Assembly (NCBI GenBank): GCA_903932545.1
Contig: CAIZGT010000362.1
Span: 1 to 11,380 of the forward strand
Source of the DNA: an uncultured Rhodospirillales bacterium
GTDB taxonomy: Bacteria; Pseudomonadota; Alphaproteobacteria; Acetobacterales; Acetobacteraceae
Direction: 5' to 3'
DNA length: 11,380 bases
Positions 1 to 5,536 of this stretch are shown in pieces (the stretch's first letter is position 1; every line of letters begins with the position of its first letter). A program made the position numbers and the translations under genes. The notes under the pieces are model-generated. The model was not told where the DNA came from. It ran no database searches and was given only the letters and a program-made list of their open reading frames with translations.

Positions 1-1
1 C

Positions 2-781
2 CCGCCGCCGCCGAAGCCGATTCCGCAGCCAGAGGGCGGTGGGGATCGCAACGGGATTCCGCTCTATGCATTCCCGAATGCAAAAGTAACGCACCACTTC
101 CTACCGGACGAACCGCTCCGCGTCTCTGCCCAGCGTGGGCTTGGGGCGTATGCCAACGTGTTCAGCATCGAGAGCTTCATGGACGAGTTGGCGCTGGCCG
201 CGAAGGCGGACCCGGTGGCATTTCGCCTCGCACATCTCACCGACCCGCGTGCGCTGGATGTGATCAAGCTGGCTGCGGCGAAATTTGACTGGGCAGGATA
301 TAAGGCCAAGCCCGGCCACGGTCGCGGCTTTTCCTTCGCGCGCTACAAAAACCTTGCCGCTTATCTCGCAATCGCTGTCGAAATCAGCGTCGACCATAAC
401 AGCGGCCTGATCCGCCTGCTGCGCGCTGAAGCCGCAATTGATAGCGGCGAAGTGGTGAGCCACGACGGCATTGTGAACCAAACCCAAGGCGGCATTATTC
501 AGTCGGCGAGTTGGACGCTGCTGGAACAGGTGGCTTATAGCCGCACCCATATCACCTCCAACACCTGGGCGGGCTATCCGATCCTGCGCTTTGGCGATGT
601 GCCCGAGCGCGTGAATGTCTCGGTCATTGACCGCCCTGGAGCGCCGTATCTCGGAACGGGGGAAGCGGCGGCGGGGCCGACTGCCGCGGCTTTGGCCAAT
701 GCGTTGCAGGATGCAACCCGGTTGCGATTGCGCGAATTGCCGTTGCGGGCCGATAAGGTGAAGGCGGCGATGTCGGCCTAA
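2..781 (+). CDS. Xanthine dehydrogenase-family molybdopterin-binding (large) subunit, C-terminal part, 5' truncated by window edge
   Basis: The open frame runs in from the left edge with no stop and ends at TAA 779-781, giving about 259 residues of a protein that is usually 700-760 residues long. It reads as the C-terminal molybdenum cofactor domain of the aldehyde oxidase/xanthine dehydrogenase family (IorB or nicotinate dehydrogenase large-subunit type). Seen directly: the block GAYANVFSIESFMDELA, diagnostic of this family, around 145-197; and the cofactor-binding segment GTGEAAAGPTAAALANAL around 653-706. The Glu of GTGE (codon 662-664) is the expected catalytic base. Such enzymes hydroxylate N-heterocycles or aldehydes and pass electrons through a separate Fe-S subunit, which would lie outside the window. 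The visible N-terminus starts with a Pro-rich stretch before the family segment RNGIPLYAFPN. The substrate cannot be told from this part. A GTG at 158 is an internal codon, not a start. Confidence 0.92.
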   Translation, partial: PPPPKPIPQPEGGGDRNGIPLYAFPNAKVTHHFLPDEPLRVSAQRGLGAYANVFSIESFMDELALAAKADPVAFRLAHLTDPRALDVIKLAAAKFDWAGYKAKPGHGRGFSFARYKNLAAYLAIAVEISVDHNSGLIRLLRAEAAIDSGEVVSHDGIVNQTQGGIIQSASWTLLEQVAYSRTHITSNTWAGYPILRFGDVPERVNVSVIDRPGAPYLGTGEAAAGPTAAALANALQDATRLRLRELPLRADKVKAAMSA

Positions 782-820
782 AGTTTGCACGTGGAAGGCC
801 GCATTTCATACATGCAGCGT

Positions 821-824
821 GAGG
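821..824 (+). promoter_or_regulatory. Ribosome binding site that selects the start of the first AlgJ-like gene
   Basis: GAGG lies 8 bases before ATG 833. The upstream in-frame starts (TTG 785, GTG 791, ATG 812) have no comparably placed site, and ATG 827 is only 2 bases away. Starting at 833 also gives an N-terminus almost the same length as that of the paralogue at 3587. Confidence 0.55.
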
Positions 825-832
825 CGATGCTG

Positions 833-2020
833 ATGTTTGGCGCGTTTGACACAAATATCAGATCGCGCGATGCGGTGGCCCGGTCGCTCTCGCGCAAAAT
901 CCTCGGCGTGGCGATGGGGCTGTCGCTGGCCATGGGCTTATGCCTGGGCCTGCTTGCGATCACCTCGCCCAATGCCATGAAGCATCTGCGCGAGAAATCC
1001 AGCCTCGGCGCGCTGATGCGGGGCGAGACGGCCAAGGTCATCAACTTCGCGATGGCGCATTATTTGCCCGGTGATCAACTGCTGCAAACCGCTCATGCCC
1101 TGGTTCGCTGGCGCGTATTTGGGGTTGGCGGGCCTGTGGTGTGGGTCGGGCGAAATGATTGGCTGTATCTGATGGATGAAATCCGCCCGGCACAAAATGC
1201 GGAAGCCAACATGTCCGACCGCGTTGCGATCATCGGGAAGGTCGCAGCCCGGCTGGCGGCACGCAAGATCGATATTCTGATGGTGATCGTGCCGATGAAG
1301 TCCGAAATCGCGACGGCGAACCGAACCATTCCACTCTCCGTCGAGGCGGAGCATCGGCTGGCGACATGGAACCGCCTGAGCGCGGGGCTGAGACTGAAAA
1401 CGGCGCAGATCTATGATGTGTTCGCAGCGCAACGCGATCCGGACAGCTTGTGGCGGCGCGCCGATTCGCATTGGAGCCAAACCGGGGCGGCCATCGCAGC
1501 CAAGGCGGTGGCGGCGGCGGTCACCACGCCGATCAACCGCAATCATCATTTTGTCACGCACATAGAAGCCGCCGAGAGCGAGTTGGACAATGACCTGATC
1601 TACAGCATGGGGCTGGCGCAACTCCCCGGCGACATCTTCATCAAATTGCGCCCGGCAGGAGATATTGGGCATCAGGAGCGCACGGTTGAGATCATTGATC
1701 CGACCGCGCAAGGCGGCACGCTTGGTGACGACGCAGCCGCCGAAGTGGCGCTTGTTGGCACGTCATTCTCGCTCCGCTCCAATTTTGGCGGGCGACTGCA
1801 AGAGGCGTTGGGCGCGCCGGTGGAAAACGTGTCGATTGCTGGCGGTGGATTTGCCCGCTCGGCGGAACGATATTTCACCAGCTTACAGTTTGCGCAGCGC
1901 CCGCCGCGTTTGGTGATTTGGGAAATCGCTGAGCGCGTGCTGGTGTACCCGCTCGGCGAAGACGAGAAGCGCCTCGCCGCTTGGGCGGAAAATCCGTCAT
2001 CGTCTCCCACGAATCCGTGA
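833..2020 (+). CDS. AlgJ/AlgX-like SGNH-fold O-acetyltransferase, first paralogue
   Basis: A 395-residue protein of the alginate O-acetyltransferase AlgJ/AlgX-like family (SGNH hydrolase-like domain). A cytoplasmic lead of about 22 residues is followed by one hydrophobic segment at about 23-43, so it is probably a signal anchor with the catalytic domain in the periplasm. Seen motifs: WVGRNDWLYL at 104-113, the D-x-H element with Asp211 and His213 in ADSHWSQTG, and GTSFS at 309-313 with Ser311 as the expected nucleophile. Together these make the SGNH Ser-Asp-His set known in AlgJ and AlgX. The end has the family-typical VIWEIAERV. In the known systems such proteins attach acetyl groups, supplied by an AlgI-type MBOAT, to a polysaccharide. 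The MBOAT follows 110 bases downstream, and a full-length paralogue follows that. The start at 833 is preferred over TTG 785 on ribosome site and paralogue length. The target glycan is unknown. Confidence 0.88.
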   Translation: MFGAFDTNIRSRDAVARSLSRKILGVAMGLSLAMGLCLGLLAITSPNAMKHLREKSSLGALMRGETAKVINFAMAHYLPGDQLLQTAHALVRWRVFGVGGPVVWVGRNDWLYLMDEIRPAQNAEANMSDRVAIIGKVAARLAARKIDILMVIVPMKSEIATANRTIPLSVEAEHRLATWNRLSAGLRLKTAQIYDVFAAQRDPDSLWRRADSHWSQTGAAIAAKAVAAAVTTPINRNHHFVTHIEAAESELDNDLIYSMGLAQLPGDIFIKLRPAGDIGHQERTVEIIDPTAQGGTLGDDAAAEVALVGTSFSLRSNFGGRLQEALGAPVENVSIAGGGFARSAERYFTSLQFAQRPPRLVIWEIAERVLVYPLGEDEKRLAAWAENPSSSPTNP

Positions 2021-2130
2021 TCAATTTCGTAACCGTACATGACTGTTGGTGCTGCGCGGAATGATGCATAAGGGCGTGGGCAGCCCCGCGCGGCTCATCT
2101 CGGCCACCCTCCGGAAGCGGCTTAGCGAAC
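2021..2130 (+). other. Intra-cassette intergenic region with an imperfect stem-loop
   Basis: This 110-base gap between the first AlgJ-like gene and the MBOAT gene has no convincing gene. It can form a 9-bp stem, GCTGCGCGG (2051-2059) with CCGCGCGGC (2086-2094), containing one G-T wobble and a 26-base loop. No T-run follows, so it does not look like a standard terminator. A mRNA processing or attenuation role is possible but unsupported. A purine-rich GGAAG at 2113-2117 may serve as a distant ribosome site for the gene at 2131. Confidence 0.3.
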
Positions 2131-3570
2131 ATGATTTTTGCCTCGTTCGAGTTCCTGTTCCTCTTTTTGCCGCTTTTTTTCGGCTTTTATTTTATCACGC
2201 CGGAAAAGTTCCGGAACTACACCATCCTGTTCTTCTCCTGGGGGTTCTACGCCTGGTGGCGGGTGGATTTCCTGGGCCTGCTGGTGACGATGACCACCTT
2301 CACCTATCTCGTCGCGCGCGGGATGGAATATGTGGACCCGAAAACCATTGCTGGCCGGAATCTGATGCGCTTTGGCGTGTTCGGCAATTTGGGCGCGCTG
2401 GGCTATTTCAAATACGCCAACTTCATGGTTGGAAATTACAACGCGGTGGTCAGCACATTTGGGTTCAACCCCACACCTTGGGACGACATCATTCTGCCCA
2501 TCGGCTTGTCGTTCTACATTCTGCAATCGGTCAGCTATCTGATCGACATCCGAAACGGCACTGTGCCGGTCAGCCGCTCGTATCTGAACTATGCCGCCTA
2601 TAAGGCGATTTTCGCACAGCTGATCGCAGGCCCGATTGTGCGTTATGCCGAGATCGCCGATGAGTTGAAAAAGCGCCATCATTCGCTGCAACAATTCGGC
2701 ACCGGCGCTTCGATCTTCATGGTAGGCTTCGCAATGAAAACCGCGCTCGCGGACACGCTGAGCCCAGTGGTGGATGTGATCTTCAACTTCACCGACCCGT
2801 CCTTTGTGGACGCATGGTTGGGCGCGATCACCTACACCTTGCAGCTCTATTTCGATTTTGCGGGCTATTCGCTGATGGCCATCGGCTTGGCGCGGATGAT
2901 CGGCTTCCATTTCCCGTCGAACTTCAACAATCCTTATCTGTCAGGCTCGATTCAGGAATTCTGGCAGCGTTGGCACATGACGCTGAGCCGCTTCCTGCGC
3001 GACTATCTCTACATCGCACTTGGCGGCAACCGTCAGGGGCCGGTGCGGACCTATATCAACCTCATCGCAGTGATGGCGATTGGTGGGTTGTGGCACGGCT
3101 CTAGCTGGAATTTCGTGATCTGGGGCCTGTGGCATGGCGGCTCGCTGGCGATCCATCGCTATTGGTCGCGTATGCCAGGACAGAAGCCGATGCCGTATTG
3201 GCTGGGCTGTTCGATCACCATGTTCGTGGCGATCTTGGGCTGGGTGGTGTTCCGCGCGAAGGATTTGGCGAGCGCGTTTGGCATCTATGCGGGCATGTTT
3301 GGCCTGCACGGCTTTGGCGGCATGAGCGAAAACCTGGCATGGCAGCTCACGCCGGATCGGTTGTGGTTCATCCCGATTGCGATCCTGTTCGTCTATCTGC
3401 CGCTGATCCGGGGCGACAAGCACGCGCTGCTGCCGCCCGCCAAAACCCCATTCGCGGCAACCAAATTCGGCAATTTCTGTGTCACGGTCGGGCCGTTGCT
3501 CGGCTACGTGATGGCAATGATTTTGCTGTATAGCCGCGATGCGGTGCCTTTCCTCTATTTCCAGTTCTGA
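2131..3570 (+). CDS. AlgI-like membrane-bound O-acyltransferase (MBOAT)
   Basis: A 479-residue polytopic inner-membrane protein of the MBOAT family, AlgI branch. It starts with a hydrophobic helix (MIFASFEFLFLFLPLFFGF) like AlgI, and many further hydrophobic helices follow. Family blocks seen: EFWQRWHMTLSRFLRDYLY beginning at residue 276 and then LGGNR; and GGLWHGSSWNFVIWGLWHG, in which His322 (codon 3094-3096) sits where AlgI has its invariant catalytic histidine. From memory this is also residue 322 in Pseudomonas AlgI. By family knowledge it takes acetyl groups from a cytoplasmic donor and moves them across the membrane for use by AlgJ/AlgX-type partners. Both neighbours are such partners: one ends 110 bases upstream and one starts 16 bases downstream, so the three are probably one functional unit. 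It is slightly shorter than Pseudomonas AlgI (about 520). Nothing nearby shows that the acceptor is alginate; an exopolysaccharide or cellulose are alternatives. Confidence 0.93.
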   Translation: MIFASFEFLFLFLPLFFGFYFITPEKFRNYTILFFSWGFYAWWRVDFLGLLVTMTTFTYLVARGMEYVDPKTIAGRNLMRFGVFGNLGALGYFKYANFMVGNYNAVVSTFGFNPTPWDDIILPIGLSFYILQSVSYLIDIRNGTVPVSRSYLNYAAYKAIFAQLIAGPIVRYAEIADELKKRHHSLQQFGTGASIFMVGFAMKTALADTLSPVVDVIFNFTDPSFVDAWLGAITYTLQLYFDFAGYSLMAIGLARMIGFHFPSNFNNPYLSGSIQEFWQRWHMTLSRFLRDYLYIALGGNRQGPVRTYINLIAVMAIGGLWHGSSWNFVIWGLWHGGSLAIHRYWSRMPGQKPMPYWLGCSITMFVAILGWVVFRAKDLASAFGIYAGMFGLHGFGGMSENLAWQLTPDRLWFIPIAILFVYLPLIRGDKHALLPPAKTPFAATKFGNFCVTVGPLLGYVMAMILLYSRDAVPFLYFQF

Positions 3571-3572
3571 TC

Positions 3573-3578
3573 GGGGGG
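3573..3578 (+). promoter_or_regulatory. Ribosome binding site of the second AlgJ-like gene
   Basis: A G-run (GGGGGG) lies 8 bases before ATG 3587, in the 16-base gap after the MBOAT stop. It supports ATG 3587 over the in-frame ATG at 3539, which would overlap the MBOAT gene and place a non-hydrophobic extension before the anchor helix. Confidence 0.5.
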
Positions 3579-3586
3579 CGCGCGAC

Positions 3587-4747
3587 ATGGCCACCAAAGA
3601 CAATCTCGTTCTCAAAGACGACCCGTCCGTTCGCCCGCTTGGCCAGCGCATTCAAGGCGCGGTGATGGCAATTTCGCTCGCCATCGGCTTCGGCCTTGGT
3701 ATCGGCGCGATCCAGACGCCGGACGGCTTGAAGCGGTTGAATGCAACGCTGGATTTCCAAGCCTTCATGCAAGGCCGGACCGCGGCGGCGATGAATTATG
3801 CGCTGGCACATAATCTACCGGTGGACGGCTTCTTCCGCGCCGCCGGTGGCGTGTTCCGCTGGCGCTTGTTCCATTCCGGCGGCCCACAAGTGTGGGCGGG
3901 CGACAATGACTGGCTCTATCTGATCGACGAATTGCGCCCGTTTGAGCACGCGGATGCCAATATGGCGGCGCGCGCCGACACGCTGGCGAAAGTGGCGGCC
4001 AAGTTGAAGGCGCAAGGAATTGATCTCGTTGTGGCCGTGCTGCCCGATAAGGCGCGGCTGGAGCCGGAATTTCAGACTGGCCCACGCTCCAAACAGGCTG
4101 ACGCGCGCCTGCCTGCTTGGCTTGATCTGCTCCGCAAGCGTGGCCTGAAAGTGGTGGACGTGAACGCCACCTTCGCCGCCCAGCCAGATCGCGCCGCACT
4201 GTGGTGGCGGACTGATACCCATTGGAGCCAACTGGGTTCGGCGCTTGCTGCCAAGACAATCGCTGCGAATGTGACGGCCAAAATCGACCGTAGCCATGTG
4301 TTCAAAACCACGGCAGATGCTGCTGAAACCGATGGCCCGGGTGATTTGCTGCGCCTGATGAGCCTGGATAAAATCCCCGACGGCTTACCGATCAAGCTGC
4401 GTCCGATGATTGACCGCCAGCATTTGGAACACACTGCCGAGGTGAAATCCGCTGCCGATGCCGGCGGCCTGCTGGATGATGGCCCGAAAGTAGAGGTAAC
4501 GCTGGTCGGCTCGTCCTACTCGGTGAACGCCAATTTCGCTGGACATTTGCAGGAAGAACTGAAGGCCCCGGTGCTCAACGTCGCCGAAGCAGGCGGCGGG
4601 TTTGCCAAGGCAGCGCAGAAATACTTCAACGGCCCCACCTTCAAAGAATCCAAGCCCTCGCTGGTAGTGTGGGAAATTCCCGAACGCGTCGTGGGTCAGC
4701 CCTTGGTGGATGACGACAAATTGCTGACGGAGTGGGCGGGGAAGTAA
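3587..4747 (+). CDS. AlgJ/AlgX-like SGNH-fold O-acetyltransferase, second paralogue
   Basis: A 386-residue protein collinear over its whole length with the product of 833-2020. In the block around the nucleophile, 27 of 44 aligned residues are identical. It has the same plan: a short cytoplasmic lead, one hydrophobic anchor at about 23-42, then a periplasmic SGNH-like domain. Seen motifs: WAGDNDWLYL at 103-112; Asp210 and His212 in TDTHWSQLG; GSSYS at 308-312, with Ser310 matching the nucleophile position; and VVWEIPERV near the end. All catalytic residues are kept, so it is not a decaying copy. The start is 16 bases after the MBOAT stop, with a strong ribosome site, which implies co-transcription. 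By family knowledge it would transfer acetyl groups delivered by the MBOAT to an extracellular glycan. Why two such enzymes flank one MBOAT is not shown; different positions on the sugar or sequential relay are possible, as proposed for AlgJ and AlgX. Confidence 0.88.
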   Translation: MATKDNLVLKDDPSVRPLGQRIQGAVMAISLAIGFGLGIGAIQTPDGLKRLNATLDFQAFMQGRTAAAMNYALAHNLPVDGFFRAAGGVFRWRLFHSGGPQVWAGDNDWLYLIDELRPFEHADANMAARADTLAKVAAKLKAQGIDLVVAVLPDKARLEPEFQTGPRSKQADARLPAWLDLLRKRGLKVVDVNATFAAQPDRAALWWRTDTHWSQLGSALAAKTIAANVTAKIDRSHVFKTTADAAETDGPGDLLRLMSLDKIPDGLPIKLRPMIDRQHLEHTAEVKSAADAGGLLDDGPKVEVTLVGSSYSVNANFAGHLQEELKAPVLNVAEAGGGFAKAAQKYFNGPTFKESKPSLVVWEIPERVVGQPLVDDDKLLTEWAGK

Positions 4748-4758
4748 TTCCCGCCCAC
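4732..4758. terminator. Inverted repeat at the end of the acetylation cassette, possible bidirectional terminator
   Basis: GTGGGCGGG (4732-4740) pairs perfectly with CCCGCCCAC (4750-4758). With one bulged G the stem extends to 11 bp around a GTAA loop, which contains part of the stop codon TAA 4745-4747. It lies between convergent genes: the second AlgJ-like gene ends at 4747 and the cytochrome gene at 4770. The T-run afterwards is weak (CCTTTCC), so strict Rho-independent function is uncertain, but the position and GC-rich stem fit transcription ending from both sides. Confidence 0.6.
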
Positions 4759-4769
4759 CTTTCCAAGCG

Positions 4770-5132
4770 TTATTTCACCGTCGCGAGATATGCGATGAGG
4801 TTGGCGCGCTGTTCATCGTTCTTCAACCCGGCATAGGTCATCTTGGTGCCGGGTACCACCGTTTTGGGCGAGGTCAGATACTTGTCCAGCGTGGCTTCAT
4901 CCCACACCAAACCAGAATTCTTGTTCGCCTCTGAATAAGGATAATCCTCGGTGCCCGCCTTGCGGCCAACAACGCCGTAGAGGCTCGGCCCGATCAGCTT
5001 CTTGTGCTCAACAATGGCATGGCATGCGGTGCATTGCGCCTTGAACACCTTGCCGCCGGCTTCAACATCCGCCGCGAAAGCCGCAGTGCTGGCGAGGGCA
5101 GCGATTGCGGCGAGAATCAAAAGACGCTTCAT
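4770..5132 (-). CDS. Periplasmic class I cytochrome c
   Basis: A 120-residue protein with a classical signal peptide (MKRLLILAAIAALASTAAFA, cleavage expected after Ala20). Heme attachment is at CTACH, Cys34, Cys37 and His38, with His38 as the proximal ligand. Met98, in GTKMTYAGL, is the expected sixth ligand. Other family marks are GPSLYGVVGR and the C-terminal helix NLIAYLATV. The mature length of about 100 residues fits cytochrome c2/c550-like soluble carriers, which shuttle electrons between respiratory complexes or from periplasmic dehydrogenases. The start is supported by AGGA (complement of 5141-5144) 8 bases ahead of the ATG. The gene stands alone on this strand, divergent from the phosphoesterase gene and convergent with the acetylation cassette, so context does not name its electron partner. 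The exact subclass is not settled. Confidence 0.95.
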   Translation of the reverse strand: MKRLLILAAIAALASTAAFAADVEAGGKVFKAQCTACHAIVEHKKLIGPSLYGVVGRKAGTEDYPYSEANKNSGLVWDEATLDKYLTSPKTVVPGTKMTYAGLKNDEQRANLIAYLATVK

Positions 5133-5168
5133 GCGTTGGGTCCTATTCGTTGGTGACTTTGCAATTAG

Positions 5169-5197
5169 GGATATGGCTACCAGTTCTCCAGCGTCAA
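5169..5197 (-). promoter_or_regulatory. Possible promoter of the cytochrome c gene
   Basis: Read on the minus strand, TTGACG (5197-5192) matches a -35 box well. A -10-like CATATC or ATATCC follows after a spacer of 16 or 17 bases (5175-5169), about 37 bases before the start codon. The -10 match is poor, so this is a suggestion only. Confidence 0.33.
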
Positions 5198-5240
5198 TAC
5201 CGATAGCAAGCCGTAAGGCAATGGAAGCATCAACATTTGG

Positions 5241-5265
5241 TCAAACCAAAAAAATACTGGTTTGA
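5241..5265. repeat. Perfect 8-bp hyphenated dyad upstream of cytochrome c
   Basis: TCAAACCA (5241-5248) and TGGTTTGA (5258-5265) are exact inverted repeats separated by nine bases that are nearly all A. The dyad lies about 45 bases upstream of the proposed -35 box of the cytochrome gene. The form fits a binding site for a dimeric regulator, or a small hairpin; I do not recognise a specific regulator. Confidence 0.45.
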
Positions 5266-5298
5266 ATTTGTTCAGGAGCATGAATTGTTAATGACTGT

Positions 5299-5323
5299 TG
5301 CCACTTGAGGTGGGCCAGTGGCA
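5299..5323. repeat. Perfect 7-bp dyad in the divergent intergenic region
   Basis: TGCCACT (5299-5305) and AGTGGCA (5317-5323) are exact inverted repeats with an 11-base spacer. It lies between the two divergent genes, 214 bases before the phosphoesterase start. It may be an operator or chance; a 7-bp arm pair is not rare in a region of this size. Confidence 0.3.
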
Positions 5324-5536
5324 GGAAGCGTGCATCGTTACGCATCGCGGTGACGGGCGAATCTCAATATTCAGCAATGCCTTACCTCTCTGGCCGACAA
5401 GCTGCATTGTCGCATGTTGGTAACGTCGCACGCTGTATTGAGGCTCATCTCCTGTTCCGCCAAAAATTCATACGCCCTCGCTAGACACGCGCTGCCTCGA
5501 TCGCAGATCACATCGCGACAATGGAGAAGTCCCGGC

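Larger units (their letters stand above)
5133..5536. other. Divergent intergenic region between cytochrome c and phosphoesterase genes
   Basis: About 400 bases separate the two divergent starts. I see no convincing gene in it. The frame of the phosphoesterase stays open upstream to 5414, but that stretch would encode a polar lead before a clear signal peptide, so it is treated as non-coding. The region holds a possible cytochrome promoter and two short dyads, listed separately. I could not pick a convincing promoter for the plus-strand gene. It is more A/T-rich than the flanking genes, particularly around 5220-5300. Confidence 0.6.

Noticed and set aside
101..790. 229-residue open frame on the minus strand opposite the molybdenum hydroxylase
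   Set aside because: It lies wholly antisense to a gene with clear family motifs, has Arg/His/Gln-rich composition typical of GC-rich shadow frames, and shows no domain.
938..1711. 257-residue minus-strand open frame opposite the first AlgJ-like gene
   Set aside because: Antisense shadow of a gene with an intact catalytic set; no recognisable motif or ribosome site.
2046..2603. 185-residue plus-strand open frame starting in the gap before the MBOAT gene
   Set aside because: Most of it overlaps the MBOAT gene in another frame and the product looks like a frame-shadow with no motif; the gap itself is too short for an independent gene.
2122..2910. 262-residue minus-strand open frame opposite the MBOAT gene
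   Set aside because: Shadow frame; composition is low-hydrophobic and His/Gln/Arg-rich, and the plus-strand MBOAT is unambiguous.
5414..5500. Possible promoter (TTGAGG with a downstream A-rich -10) for the phosphoesterase gene
   Set aside because: The -10 match fails at any acceptable spacing, so it is not listed as a feature.
5414..5536. N-terminal extension of the phosphoesterase frame by 41 codons
   Set aside because: It would put a polar lead before a clear signal peptide beginning at codon 5537, which also has its own ribosome site.
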